64,000 bases of DNA from Eubacteriaceae bacterium (GCA_910575665.1 CAJTFB010000002.1:62001-126000); one strand, 5' to 3'; positions 41,772-51,545 are shown, numbered from the stretch's first letter. Notes: generated from the letters alone by a model not told the origin. A program made the numbers and translations.

Positions 41772-43319
41772 TTGTACAGTAAAATATACGGTGCCGGTAT
41801 CACAGGACTTGAGGCACGTATTATTCAGGTTGAGGCAGACGTTTCCAATGGTCTGCCTGTCTTTCATATGGTAGGAGTTCTTGCTTCCGCCGTAAAAGAG
41901 GCGAGGGAGAGGGTGCGAATTTCACTCCAGAATTCAGGGTTTCGGATTCCCGCTAAGCGGATCACAGTCAATCTTTCTCCGGCAGATCTGAGAAAGGATG
42001 GATCCGGTTATGATCTTCCTATCGCGGTTTCTTTGCTTGCCGCTTCTGGCATGCTTCCACAGAATACAGATAAATCCATACTGATGGCAGGAGAGCTTGG
42101 GTTGAATGGGCACATTTGTAGCATTCAGGGGGCTCTCGCTATGGCGTTGCAGGCAAAAAAAGAGGGGTTTCGCCAGTTCCTTCTGCCGAGGGAAAATGCC
42201 AGAGAGGCCGCCATGGTAGATGGCATCGATATCATAGGGGTAACTACGCTTCTTGAGGCGGTGGAATATCTAAAAGGCGGTCTGGAACTCCCTCCTGTCC
42301 GGGTAGATCTGAACGCTCTGCGCCATAGGTTTGAGGAAAATACCTGGGAAGATTTTAACGAGGTGTATGGACAGGAAAGTGCAAAAAAAGCGTTGGTGAC
42401 AGCCGTAAGCGGAGGGCATAATATACTATTGATCGGAGCGCCAGGAACCGGAAAGACCATGCTGGCAAAAAGGCTTCCCGGCATTATGCCGTTGTTGACC
42501 AGGGATGAGGCGGTGGAACTTACTAAAATATATGGAATTGCAGGCCTTCTCAGAGAAGGTATGCCCCTGATATTCCGTAGTCCCTTTCGGGCACCTCATC
42601 ACAGCATCCCGGTAGCTGCCATGGCAGGGGGTGGAAAGGATCCGATTCCCGGTGAGATAACCCTTTCCCACAACGGTGTGCTGTTTTTGGACGAACTTCC
42701 TGAGTTTGACAGAAATACGTTAGAGATCCTGAGACAGCCCATGGAAGAGGGGCAGATCCATATAGCAAGACTGGGGCATTCCTATACATTTCCAGCGGAT
42801 ATGATCGTTGTGGGAGCCATGAATCCCTGTAAGTGTGGATACTACCCAGATATAAATCGTTGCCGTTGTACCCAGGGGCAGATCCAGAGCTATCTGTCCA
42901 GGATCAGTGAACCTCTCTTGGACCGGATGGATATCTGTGTAGAGATGGAGCGGCCCGATGATAAGGTGATAAAATGCCAGGGAAAGGCAAGTGCGGAGAT
43001 CTGCAGACAGGTTCAGATGGCGCGAGAGATTCAGACCGAGCGGTATCGGGATGAAACAATTACACGGAACAGTCAGCTTTCTGGAAAATTATTGAAGAAG
43101 TACTGCGTGCTGGGTAAGCAGGAGCAGAGGTGTTTTGTAGATCTTCGAGAGCAGCTGGGACTTTCCGCAAGAGGGGCGGAAAGGATGCTCCGGGTGGCAC
43201 GGACACTGGCAGATTTAGATCAGAGTGAGGAAATCCATGAAGCGCATTTGCTACAGGCATCGATTTACAAGTCTATCAATCGAAAATACTGGGGGATGGA
43301 GACGGCGTATGAAGGATGA
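41772..43319 (+). CDS. comM: ComM/YifB family magnesium chelatase-like ATPase
   Basis: A 515-residue AAA+ ATPase. ComM is a hexameric helicase that promotes branch migration during natural transformation in Gram-negatives; in Firmicutes the role is less clear. Features are the N-terminal Lon-protease-like domain, Walker A GAPGTGKT (about residues 220-227), Walker B LFLDELPEF, and a zinc-like CKCGYYPDINRCRC segment. The start is TTG 41772 preceded by GGGGGAA, giving the family N-terminus MYSKIYGAGITGLEA. It overlaps dprA by 11 bases, a pairing that supports a DNA-uptake or recombination link. Confidence 0.92.
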   Translation: MYSKIYGAGITGLEARIIQVEADVSNGLPVFHMVGVLASAVKEARERVRISLQNSGFRIPAKRITVNLSPADLRKDGSGYDLPIAVSLLAASGMLPQNTDKSILMAGELGLNGHICSIQGALAMALQAKKEGFRQFLLPRENAREAAMVDGIDIIGVTTLLEAVEYLKGGLELPPVRVDLNALRHRFEENTWEDFNEVYGQESAKKALVTAVSGGHNILLIGAPGTGKTMLAKRLPGIMPLLTRDEAVELTKIYGIAGLLREGMPLIFRSPFRAPHHSIPVAAMAGGGKDPIPGEITLSHNGVLFLDELPEFDRNTLEILRQPMEEGQIHIARLGHSYTFPADMIVVGAMNPCKCGYYPDINRCRCTQGQIQSYLSRISEPLLDRMDICVEMERPDDKVIKCQGKASAEICRQVQMAREIQTERYRDETITRNSQLSGKLLKKYCVLGKQEQRCFVDLREQLGLSARGAERMLRVARTLADLDQSEEIHEAHLLQASIYKSINRKYWGMETAYEG

Positions 43320-44397
43320 GGAATACAATTATTGGCTTTGCAGTATACCAGGCATCGGGATTCGGAAGCTCCTGCTTTTGGAGGCGGAGCTTGGGACACC
43401 GGAGCAAATCTGGAAGGCGGGAGAGGCAAGGCTTGTAAAAATAAAAGGAATATCTGCCAAAGACGCTCATAATATAGTGACAAGCAGGCAGACATTTTGT
43501 CCAGATGGACTGAAGGAAAAGCTGGACCGTCTGGATATGAGGTGTACCACATGGTTTTCCCCAGAATACCCTGCCTTATGCCGCCATCTTTACGATCCAC
43601 CCAAACGCCTATTTTACCGTGGGGAACTTCCAGGGGAGCAGCATTGCATGGCGGTGGTGGGAGCGAGGGATTGTTCGGTTTATGGCAGAGAAAATGCCAA
43701 GAGATTTGCGGCCGCGCTTGCAGCGGCTGGTGTGGGGATTATAAGCGGCATGGCGAGAGGCATTGACGGCTGGGCGCATCAGGGAGCACTGGAAGGCGGG
43801 GGCAGGACCTTTGCCGTATTGGGAAATAGTGCGGAGATTTGTTATCCTGTGGAACATGTCAGGCTTTATCGGAGTATTTTGAAAAGGGGAGGAATTCTTT
43901 CGGAATATCCGCCAGGAACAAAGGCTGTTGCTGGTTTTTTCCCCATGCGCAACCGAATTATCAGTGCACTGTCGGAGGGAGTTTTGGTGGTTGAGGCCAG
44001 AAAAAGGAGTGGTTCTCTGATTACGGCAGAGCAGGCGCTGGATCAGGGGAAAGATGTTTTTGTCATTCCGGGACGCATCGGAGATGCCCTGAGTGAGGGC
44101 TGCAATAACCTGATTCGGGACGGTGCAATCCTCGTTACGACACCGAAAGATATATTAAATTATTATGGATTTGCTCACGAAAGTCAGACAGAAAATTTAA
44201 AAAAAAATAAACTTATTCTTGAAAGAAGAGAAAAAATGGTGTATGCTAGTTTAAGTCTTGAGCCAAAACATTTGACTGTTCTGGCAGAGGAAATACAAAT
44301 GGATTCTGCCGAAGTGATGGGGTGTATTCTATCTCTTCTAAAGGGCGGACTGATCAAAGAGATCGGAAATCATTATTATATAAGGACTGTTATCTAA
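43309..44397 (+). CDS. dprA: DNA-processing protein DprA
   Basis: DprA loads RecA onto incoming single-stranded DNA. The 362-residue protein has an N-terminal helical domain (SIPGIGIRKLLLLEAELG), the Rossmann-type core with MAVVGARDCSVYGRE, GIISGMARGIDGWAHQGAL and MRNRIISALSEGVLVVEA, and a C-terminal winged helix. I start at ATG 43309 inside the comM end, with GGAGA upstream. It precedes topA, a widespread Firmicute order. Other competence genes are not seen nearby. Confidence 0.95.
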   Translation: MKDEEYNYWLCSIPGIGIRKLLLLEAELGTPEQIWKAGEARLVKIKGISAKDAHNIVTSRQTFCPDGLKEKLDRLDMRCTTWFSPEYPALCRHLYDPPKRLFYRGELPGEQHCMAVVGARDCSVYGRENAKRFAAALAAAGVGIISGMARGIDGWAHQGALEGGGRTFAVLGNSAEICYPVEHVRLYRSILKRGGILSEYPPGTKAVAGFFPMRNRIISALSEGVLVVEARKRSGSLITAEQALDQGKDVFVIPGRIGDALSEGCNNLIRDGAILVTTPKDILNYYGFAHESQTENLKKNKLILERREKMVYASLSLEPKHLTVLAEEIQMDSAEVMGCILSLLKGGLIKEIGNHYYIRTVI

Positions 44398-44412
44398 GGG
44401 GGATGTTTTGAA

Positions 44413-46569
44413 ATGGCTAAGAATTTAATTATTGTGGAGTCACCGGCCAAATCCAAAACAATCAAAAAATTTTTGGGGAGCAGCTATACTGTGGCGGCTT
44501 CAAACGGGCACGTAAGGGATTTGCCCAAAAGTCAGATGGGGGTTGACTTTGAAAACGATTTTGAGCCAAAGTATATTACCATACGGGGAAAAGGCGAACT
44601 TCTCGCCGCGTTGAGAAAGGAAGTAAAAAAGGCGGACCGGATCTATCTGGCGACGGACCCTGACCGAGAGGGGGAGGCGATCTCATGGCATTTATTCCAT
44701 GCCTTGAAACTGGATCCTAAGAAGACGAGCCGTATTACCTTCAATGAAATTACAAAAAATGCCGTTCGTCAAGCCATCAAGCAATCTAGAGAGATTGATA
44801 TGGATCTGGTGGATGCCCAGCAGGCCAGACGTGTTTTGGACCGGATGGTGGGATATTCTATCAGCCCTCTTCTCTGGCAGAAGGTTAAGAGAGGCCTCAG
44901 TGCGGGACGAGTGCAGTCGGTAGCACTGAGAATCATCGCGGATCGCGAAGCGGAGATTGACGCTTTTATACCCCAGGAATATTGGACGCTGGAAGCAGCA
45001 TTTGCAGTGAAGGGAAGCAAAAAGCCATTGATCGCAAAATATTATGGCAATCCCAAAAAGCAGGAAAATATCTCTGGTCCAGAGATGGAAGATATCGTAA
45101 AACAATTAGAAGGCGCCGTTTACCAGGTGACGGATATCAAAAAGGGAGAGCGCACAAAAAAGCCTCCGCTTCCTTTTACCACGAGTACCCTTCAGCAGGA
45201 AGGGGCAAAAAATATGAACTTTTCCACACAGAAAACGATGCGGATTGCTCAACAGTTATACGAAGGTGTCACCGTGAAGGGACGAGGTAGCATAGGCCTT
45301 ATCACCTATCTGCGTACCGATTCCACCCGGATCTCTGAAGAGGCAGATAGGGAGTGTAAAGAATTTATCCGTGAAAATTATGGTGAGGAAAATATTATTT
45401 CCGCCAATTATGTAAAGAAAGACGGCAAAAAGATTCAGGATGCCCACGAGGCGATTCGTCCTACTTATGTAGACCTTACACCAGTCATGGTAAAAGATTC
45501 TCTGACCAGAGATCAGTTCCGCCTCTATCAGGTGATCTGGAAACGATTTGTTGCAAGCCGGATGAATGCGGCCAGATACGAAACCACATCGGTGAAGATC
45601 GATGCCGGGGACTACCGGTTCACCAGTTCGGGTTCTAAGATTGTATTTCCGGGATTTCTATCTGTCTATCAGGATAATGAGGACAAGGAAGAAAAAAATG
45701 CCGTGCTTCATAAGGTTACAGAGGGTACCGTGTTTGACCAGGCGGATCTAAAAAAAGAGCAGCATTTTACACAGCCACCAGCGCACTATACGGAGGCTTC
45801 CCTGGTAAAAGCGCTGGAGGAGTTGGGGATTGGACGTCCGAGTACCTATGCACCGACGATCACCACACTGATCTCCCGCAGATACGTAGCAAAGGAACAG
45901 AAAAATCTATATCTTTCGGATCTGGGTGACATTGTGAACGAGATTATGAAAAGTGCCTTTTCCAGTATCGTAGATGTCAATTTTACTGCGACGATGGAAA
46001 CCCTTTTGGATGGTGTGGCAGATGGAAGTGTGGAATGGAAAAGTATCATCCGGAACTTTTATCCGGATTTGGAGGAAGCTGTAAATCATGCTGAACAGGC
46101 ATTGGAAAAGATAAAGATAGAGGATGAGGTCACAGACACCATCTGCGAAAACTGTGGAAGGAATATGGTGATTAAATATGGCCCTCATGGAAAATTCATG
46201 GCATGTCCAGGATTTCCTGACTGCCGAAATACAAAACCATATTTTGAAAAGATCGGTGTCAAGTGCAACAAATGTGGCGGCGAGATCGTTATAAAGAAAA
46301 CCCAAAAAGGCAGACGTTATTATGGCTGTGAAAATTATCCAGACTGTGATGTTATGACTTGGCAGAAGCCATCGAACAAAATCTGTCCCACCTGTGGAAA
46401 TATGTTGTTGGAAAAGGGAAATAAGCTGGTTTGTGCCGATGCCGGTTGTGGATATATGGAGGAGAAACTGTCCTCCACGGAAGAGAAATCATCTTCCACG
46501 GAGGAGAAGACGTCTTTCACGGAAAGTAAACCATCTTCTGACAATGAAAAACAAAAGGTTAATACTTGA
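44413..46569 (+). CDS. topA: DNA topoisomerase I
   Basis: Type IA topoisomerase that relaxes negative supercoils. The 718-residue enzyme starts with the Toprim domain (IIVESPAKSKTIKKFLG; DPDREGEAISWHL). The catalytic Tyr is in GLITYLRTDSTRIS near residue 298. Three C-terminal zinc ribbons follow: CENCGRN..., CNKCGGE... and CPTCGNM. Unusually, the protein ends with a Ser/Thr/Glu/Lys-rich tail built from four seven-residue repeats of the KSSSTEE type. In Bacillus trmFO, xerC and hslVU lie between topA and codY; here codY follows directly. Confidence 0.97.
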   Translation: MAKNLIIVESPAKSKTIKKFLGSSYTVAASNGHVRDLPKSQMGVDFENDFEPKYITIRGKGELLAALRKEVKKADRIYLATDPDREGEAISWHLFHALKLDPKKTSRITFNEITKNAVRQAIKQSREIDMDLVDAQQARRVLDRMVGYSISPLLWQKVKRGLSAGRVQSVALRIIADREAEIDAFIPQEYWTLEAAFAVKGSKKPLIAKYYGNPKKQENISGPEMEDIVKQLEGAVYQVTDIKKGERTKKPPLPFTTSTLQQEGAKNMNFSTQKTMRIAQQLYEGVTVKGRGSIGLITYLRTDSTRISEEADRECKEFIRENYGEENIISANYVKKDGKKIQDAHEAIRPTYVDLTPVMVKDSLTRDQFRLYQVIWKRFVASRMNAARYETTSVKIDAGDYRFTSSGSKIVFPGFLSVYQDNEDKEEKNAVLHKVTEGTVFDQADLKKEQHFTQPPAHYTEASLVKALEELGIGRPSTYAPTITTLISRRYVAKEQKNLYLSDLGDIVNEIMKSAFSSIVDVNFTATMETLLDGVADGSVEWKSIIRNFYPDLEEAVNHAEQALEKIKIEDEVTDTICENCGRNMVIKYGPHGKFMACPGFPDCRNTKPYFEKIGVKCNKCGGEIVIKKTQKGRRYYGCENYPDCDVMTWQKPSNKICPTCGNMLLEKGNKLVCADAGCGYMEEKLSSTEEKSSSTEEKTSFTESKPSSDNEKQKVNT
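46465..46548 (+). repeat. Four 21-bp in-frame tandem repeats at the end of topA
   Basis: The units encode KLSSTEE, KSSSTEE, KTSFTES and KPSSDNE. DNA identity is highest between the first two units and fades toward the stop codon. Such in-frame repeats can vary in number by slippage. Confidence 0.8.
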
Positions 46570-46594
46570 ATTTTATCCTGATATATGCTAAAAT
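46566..46594 (+). promoter_or_regulatory. Promoter of codY
   Basis: TTGAAT (46566-46571) and TAAAAT (46589-46594) are 17 bases apart, with an extended TG one base before the -10 box. The -35 box overlaps the topA stop codon. Confidence 0.65.
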
Positions 46595-46622
46595 TGTAAA
46601 AGGTTGATTGTGAGGCTGTAAA

Positions 46623-47393
46623 ATGAGTGTAGACTTATTGGATAAAACGCGTAAAATCAACGGGCTTCTTAGGGATAATCGTGTTTCAAAGGTTGCTTTT
46701 ACGGATTTGTGTCAGGTCCTTGGGGACTTATTGAATTCAAAAGTATTTGTGATCAGTAGCAAGGGAAAGATTTTGGGCATGTCTCCGGGGGCAGAAGTGG
46801 GGATTTTGTCAGGGTTTCCTTCTGTTAAAGGTAAGCTTATCGATGCAAAACTGAGCAAAAGATTTTTGGAAGTATTATCTACCAAAGAAAATGTGAATCT
46901 TGAGACACTTGGGATTCCCAGGGAAGAGACGGGAGAGCTGCAGGCGCTGATCACTCCTGTGTATATTGCCGGAAAGCGGCTTGGGACCTTGTTTTTATAT
47001 CGGAGGTTGCAAGAGTACGGCATCGAAGATATTATTTTGACAGAGTACAGCACTACGGTTGTAGGGCTTGAGATGATGCGTTCGGTGGCGGAAGAAACAG
47101 ATTACGCCAACCGTAAGCAGCAAGTGGTAGATTCCGTCATGCATATTTTGTCACCATTAGAGACAAAGGCGGCTGAGTTTGTTCTCTGCCATCTTGATTC
47201 TGGTGAGGGTACGATTGTCACCTCGCGTCTTGCGAAGGAAGTAGGGATCACAAGAACTGTGATTGTTAATGCTTTAAAGAAAATGGAAAGCGCGGGGTTA
47301 CTTGAGACAAAATCTTATGGAGTAAAAGGAACTCATATCAAGATACTGAATGATATCGTATTTTCTGAATTTGAAATTAACAATAAAAATTAA
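46623..47393 (+). CDS. codY: GTP- and branched-chain amino acid-sensing repressor CodY
   Basis: CodY represses nutrient-acquisition, motility and other stationary-phase genes when amino acids and GTP are plentiful. The 256-residue protein has the N-terminal GAF domain (SVDLLDKTRKINGLLRDN; CQVLGDLLNSKVFVISSKGKILG) and the C-terminal winged helix with VTSRLAKEVGITRTVIVNALKKMESAG (about residues 200-225). The site directly before the flagellar operon matches Bacillus. A relic copy of its last 17 codons lies about 90 bases downstream. Confidence 0.96.
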   Translation: MSVDLLDKTRKINGLLRDNRVSKVAFTDLCQVLGDLLNSKVFVISSKGKILGMSPGAEVGILSGFPSVKGKLIDAKLSKRFLEVLSTKENVNLETLGIPREETGELQALITPVYIAGKRLGTLFLYRRLQEYGIEDIILTEYSTTVVGLEMMRSVAEETDYANRKQQVVDSVMHILSPLETKAAEFVLCHLDSGEGTIVTSRLAKEVGITRTVIVNALKKMESAGLLETKSYGVKGTHIKILNDIVFSEFEINNKN

Positions 47394-47431
47394 AAATATG
47401 AGACAAAACCTTATAGGTAAGAATAGTTTAA

Positions 47432-47480
47432 AAGATATGGAATGATATCGTATCTATCCAGTTTGAAAATAATAAAAATA
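47432..47480 (+). pseudogene. Relic duplicate of the codY 3' end
   Basis: Read in the matching frame, this stretch gives KIWNDIVSIQFENNKN, close to the codY C-terminus KILNDIVFSEFEINNKN at 47340-47393. The 14 bases gaatgatatcgtat are identical in both copies, and tttgaaa and aataaaaat also align. It lies in the 179-base codY-flgB gap, in which I found no convincing flagellar promoter. Confidence 0.7.
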
Positions 47481-47572
47481 GAAATGGATTTCTTGTGTCG
47501 CAAATGGAATTGTGATTTATTTTCATAATGCCTTTTGCGGTTTTGTCCTTAAAAAAAGAAAGGATTGAGGAT

Positions 47573-47962
47573 ATGGTTTTATCAAATGCTTATAACTACA
47601 TTAATGTTCTTGGTAAAGCGGCAGATGCCAGTTGGACAAGAAATGATATTCTTGCCAACAATATCGCCAATGCGGATACACCGGGATTTAAGAGAAAGGA
47701 TGTGCAGTTTGAGACGTATCTGTCAAACGCTGTAGCAGGGACTGACTCTCTGGATGAGACGATTTCCAATATAGACCTGAATGAGCTCAATTGTACGACA
47801 TATACGGATCAGGTAAGCTTGAGTTATCGTTACGACGGTAACAACGTAGATATACATACGGAAGGCGTGGAGCTTGCCAAGAATCAGCTCAAATATTACA
47901 CATTGATGAATTCCATGAGTCAGGAGTTTTCACGATTAAAGTCGGCGATAAAGACCAACTAA
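47573..47962 (+). CDS. flgB: Flagellar basal-body rod protein FlgB
   Basis: A 129-residue proximal rod subunit. It carries the rod-family N-terminal motif NDILANNIANADTPGFKRKDV and the C-terminal coiled-coil segment. I start at ATG 47573 (MVLSNAYNYINVLG) with GAGGA upstream; the in-frame ATG at 47528 adds residues not seen in FlgB. It is the first gene of the flagellar operon, followed by flgC and fliE. Confidence 0.93.
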   Translation: MVLSNAYNYINVLGKAADASWTRNDILANNIANADTPGFKRKDVQFETYLSNAVAGTDSLDETISNIDLNELNCTTYTDQVSLSYRYDGNNVDIHTEGVELAKNQLKYYTLMNSMSQEFSRLKSAIKTN

Positions 47963-48028
47963 TCGGTGGAATAAACCGAAAATGATTGACGATACCTACG
48001 AATAAAAGGTGAGGAAAGGAGAATAAGT

Positions 48029-48466
48029 ATGTCAATTTTTGGGGCATTGGACGTAAGTGCTACAGGCATGACAGCACAGCAAGTACGGAGTGATATTATT
48101 TCGCAGAATATTGCGAATGTAAATACGACCAGAGATGCGAAGGGAAACCCTTATAAAAGGAAGATGGTTGTTTTTGAAGAAAAGAGTTTTCCAACTTTTG
48201 AAGAATCCCTTAGTTTTGCTACGGGACATACTGGTAAAGGTGTGAAAGTGACAGAGATCGCGGAGGATCCGAGCGAGGGCCGCATGGTGTATGACCCCTC
48301 CCATCCGGATGCTGACGAAAACGGCTATGTTACATATCCTAATGTAAATACCGTGACGGAGATGACGAATCTGATCGATGCGACGAGAGCCTATGAGGCA
48401 AATGTTACTGTGCTCAACTCTACTAAGGGAATGGCGTTGAAGGCGCTGGATATCAGTGGAGCTTGA
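48029..48466 (+). CDS. flgC: Flagellar basal-body rod protein FlgC
   Basis: A 145-residue proximal rod subunit. The N-terminus has the rod motif SDIISQNIANVNTTRDAKGNPYKRK, and the C-terminus has the typical NLIDATRAYEANVTVLNSTKGMALKALDI. AAAGGAG precedes the ATG. It sits between flgB and fliE as in other Firmicutes. Confidence 0.95.
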   Translation: MSIFGALDVSATGMTAQQVRSDIISQNIANVNTTRDAKGNPYKRKMVVFEEKSFPTFEESLSFATGHTGKGVKVTEIAEDPSEGRMVYDPSHPDADENGYVTYPNVNTVTEMTNLIDATRAYEANVTVLNSTKGMALKALDISGA

Positions 48467-48518
48467 TAGAGAGTGTTTGAGTAGATAAATAGAACAGTAT
48501 TGAAGAGAGGAAAACAGT

Positions 48519-48839
48519 ATGGATTTGAATCGCATTTCAGGAATTGATAGCTTGTCTGCTGTGAGCAGATATGGCAGCACGACGGATCGGACAGAAAACA
48601 GTCATGGTAAAACAAGTTTTGATAGTTTGCTTGATTCGGCTATGAAACTTGTAAGTGAGACAGATCAGCTTTCCAATGAGGCGGAGGCGGAAGAGGTTCG
48701 TTTTGCTATGGGTGAGTCAGACAGTCTGCATGATCTGCAGGCGGCTCAGCAGAAGGCGAACATATCACTGCAATATACCGTTGCGGTGAAAAATACAGCA
48801 ATGGAAGCCTACCGGTCCTTGCTGAACCTTCAGTTCTGA
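48519..48839 (+). CDS. fliE: Flagellar hook-basal body complex protein FliE
   Basis: A 106-residue adaptor joining the MS ring to the rod. The C-terminal half contains the family signature DLQAAQQKANISLQYTVAVKNTAMEAYRSLLNLQF. GAGAGGAAAA precedes the start. It lies between flgC and fliF. Confidence 0.93.
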   Translation: MDLNRISGIDSLSAVSRYGSTTDRTENSHGKTSFDSLLDSAMKLVSETDQLSNEAEAEEVRFAMGESDSLHDLQAAQQKANISLQYTVAVKNTAMEAYRSLLNLQF

Positions 48840-48896
48840 TTATACTCCTTTCTGATGAATGGAGAGAATATTTAGATAGTTAGGAGCGGAAACATT

Positions 48897-50525
48897 ATGA
48901 TGGATCAGCTGATCGCCATTAAGGATAAAATAGTTGCATTTTGGAACAAATATACAACCAGACAAAAAACGATTATTATCTGCGTCGTTCTGGCAGTGTT
49001 TTTTGCCTTGGTTTTGTTATCCTATTTTTTGACAAGGCCTGTTTACACGCATCTGGCTACTTTTTCGGATGCTGGTCTTGCGAATACTCTTTCCGAGGCA
49101 TTGGAGGGAAAGAATATCAAACACGAGATGAATACGGATGCGTCAGGAACCACGTCTTTTGAAGTGGAACAGTCGGATTATTCCGAGGCGGTTCTGGCGA
49201 TGGGAGCAAACGGTATTGTAGACAAGGAAATGACTTGGGAGACAGCGTTGGAAAGCGACATGACTACGTCTTCCCTGGAAAAACATACAAAGATTACGCT
49301 TGCCCTTCAGTCCTCCATTAAAGAGAACCTGCTTAATTTTGCCGGAGTGCAGGATGCTACGGTGATTATTGATCGACCGGAAGACGATAAGACTTTTATT
49401 GCGGCAACCAAGGAAGCATCCGTCAGCGTTACTCTTCGTCTGGCTGAGGGAAAAGAGATGGAGAGAGAGACGGCGACAGCGATGGCGTATTATCTCACCA
49501 ATGCGGTAGGAAATAAAACCACCGACAATATTGTTATTGTAGACACCGCTGGGAATCTTCTCTATGGAGCCAAGACCGACAATACTCTGGGTGGAACCGT
49601 ATCAGGAATCGACGATTACAAATCAAAGTTGCAGCAGACTTTTGCCGAGCGTACCAGAAAAATGCTGTTAAAGGCAGGCTATGACGATGCTGAGGTCAGC
49701 AGTATGGCGATCAAGTTTAACATGGACCAGGTAGAAGAGCTGATCACTACGTATTCCGTAGGTGAGGGACAGGATCAGGGATATTATTCCAGTTCCTATG
49801 AGTACTCTTCCAATGGTCAGTCAGGAAGTGGAGGGGTTCCGGGAACAGATTCCAATGGTGAAGATACAGATTATATGCTTCAGAATAACGGAACAACCAA
49901 CTCGGAAACCATTTTAAATAAGTACAACTACCTTCCTAATGAAGATGTGCAGAATATCAAAAGAGAAGTAGGAGCCGTGGTACCAGAAGAATCTTCCATT
50001 GGTATCATCTTGACCAGATATCGTAAGGTATCAGAGGAAACTTTGGAAGAGCAAGGAGCACTGAACGATATCTCTTTTGATGAGTATATTGAGCAGAACA
50101 GTCAAGTTAATACATTAGAGACCCCGGAAGACCTTCTTCCTCTGGTGGCGGCGGCAACTGGAATCGCAGAGAACCGGATCAGTATCCGTATTCAGGAAAA
50201 ACCAGTCTTTGAGGCAAAAGAGGACACGGGACTTCTGGCAGGTGGATTTACCAATTATTTGATGATCATTTTGGCCGTATTGATCGGAGCGCTGCTTATC
50301 TTTGTGATTATACGCGGAACATCACCGGTAGAGGTGACAGAGCTTGAACCAGAACTTTCGGTAGAAGATCTCCTGGCGACGACTAGAGAAGATGAGAAGG
50401 GGCTGGAAGAGATCGAGATGGGTGAAAAATCAGAGACCCGTACGATGATAGAGAAATTTGTGGACGAAAATCCAGAAGCGGTGGCTATGCTGCTTCGTAA
50501 TTGGATTAATGAAGATTGGGGGTAA
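48897..50525 (+). CDS. fliF: Flagellar MS-ring protein FliF
   Basis: A 542-residue MS-ring subunit with two transmembrane helices (about residues 25-45, TIIICVVLAVFFALVLLSYF, and 450-470, YLMIILAVLIGALLIFVII) flanking the periplasmic ring-building motifs. The cytoplasmic C-terminus that contacts FliG is present (MLLRNWINEDWG). Two ATGs occur at 48897 and 48900; I use the first, with TAGGAG upstream. Confidence 0.95.
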   Translation: MMDQLIAIKDKIVAFWNKYTTRQKTIIICVVLAVFFALVLLSYFLTRPVYTHLATFSDAGLANTLSEALEGKNIKHEMNTDASGTTSFEVEQSDYSEAVLAMGANGIVDKEMTWETALESDMTTSSLEKHTKITLALQSSIKENLLNFAGVQDATVIIDRPEDDKTFIAATKEASVSVTLRLAEGKEMERETATAMAYYLTNAVGNKTTDNIVIVDTAGNLLYGAKTDNTLGGTVSGIDDYKSKLQQTFAERTRKMLLKAGYDDAEVSSMAIKFNMDQVEELITTYSVGEGQDQGYYSSSYEYSSNGQSGSGGVPGTDSNGEDTDYMLQNNGTTNSETILNKYNYLPNEDVQNIKREVGAVVPEESSIGIILTRYRKVSEETLEEQGALNDISFDEYIEQNSQVNTLETPEDLLPLVAAATGIAENRISIRIQEKPVFEAKEDTGLLAGGFTNYLMIILAVLIGALLIFVIIRGTSPVEVTELEPELSVEDLLATTREDEKGLEEIEMGEKSETRTMIEKFVDENPEAVAMLLRNWINEDWG

Positions 50526-50531
50526 TATGTC

Positions 50532-51545
50532 ATGAGTTCAAGTACTTCAGAATTGGATGGTGTGCAAAAGGCAGCGATACTCCTGATTACGCTGGGACCA
50601 GAAAAAGCGGCAGGAATTTTTAAACACTTAAAAGAAGATGAGATCGAGCAGCTTACACTGGAAATTGCAAATACAAGAAGTGTGACGCCAGCAGAGAAAG
50701 AACAGGTTTTGAATGAGTTTTATGAAGTCTGCTTGGCTCAACAATATATTGCAGAGGGTGGTATTGGTTATGCCAAAGATCTTCTGCAGAAAGCTCTTGG
50801 TGAGGACAGGGCGAAGGAAGTACTGGGCAAACTGACTGCTTCGCTACAGGTAAGACCTTTCGAGTTTATACGGAAGACAGAGGCATCCCAGATTCTCAAC
50901 TTTATCCAGGATGAGCATCCGCAGACCATTGCCCTTATTTTATCTTATCTGTCACCGGCCCAGGCGGCAGGTATCATTAGTACATTGACGCCGGACAAAC
51001 AAACGGATGTGGCAAAACGTATCGCATTGATGGATCGTACCTCTCCGGATGTGATCAAGGAAGTGGAGAACATTTTGGAACAGAAACTTGCTTCTCTTGT
51101 AAACCAGGACTACACGATTGTCGGCGGAATCGATTCCATTGTAGAGGTATTGAATACCGTGGATCGTGGAACCGAAAAACATATTATGGAAAATTTGGAG
51201 ATCGAGGAGCCAGAACTGGCAGACGAGATCCGAAAGAAAATGTTTGTATTCGAAGATATTCTTATGCTGGACGATCGTTCCATACAGCGTGTGCTTCGTG
51301 AGGTGGAGAACAGCGAGCTTGCTGTGGCATTGAAGGGTGCCAACGAAGAGGTACAGAATGTTATCTTCAACAATATGTCTACCCGTCTTTCTGCAATGAT
51401 TAAGGAAGATATGGAATATATGGGACCTGTGCGTATGAAGGATGTGGAAGAGGCACAGCAGAAGATTGTAAATATTATTAGAAAACTTGAGGATTCCGCT
51501 GAGATTGTTATATCAAGGGGCGGAGGTGACGAGATCGTTGTCTAA
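50532..51545 (+). CDS. fliG: Flagellar motor switch protein FliG
   Basis: A 337-residue rotor protein. The N-terminal FliF-binding domain starts LDGVQKAAILLITLGPEKAA; the middle domain has the EHPQTIALILSYL motif, and the C-terminal domain has the charged helix with DDRSIQRVLREVENSELAVALK that faces the MotA stator. It follows fliF by six bases and overlaps the fliH start. Confidence 0.96.
   Translation: MSSSTSELDGVQKAAILLITLGPEKAAGIFKHLKEDEIEQLTLEIANTRSVTPAEKEQVLNEFYEVCLAQQYIAEGGIGYAKDLLQKALGEDRAKEVLGKLTASLQVRPFEFIRKTEASQILNFIQDEHPQTIALILSYLSPAQAAGIISTLTPDKQTDVAKRIALMDRTSPDVIKEVENILEQKLASLVNQDYTIVGGIDSIVEVLNTVDRGTEKHIMENLEIEEPELADEIRKKMFVFEDILMLDDRSIQRVLREVENSELAVALKGANEEVQNVIFNNMSTRLSAMIKEDMEYMGPVRMKDVEEAQQKIVNIIRKLEDSAEIVISRGGGDEIVV

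Noticed and set aside
46465-46548. Short direct repeats as a CRISPR array
   Set aside because: The repeats are contiguous, in frame within topA and lack spacers.
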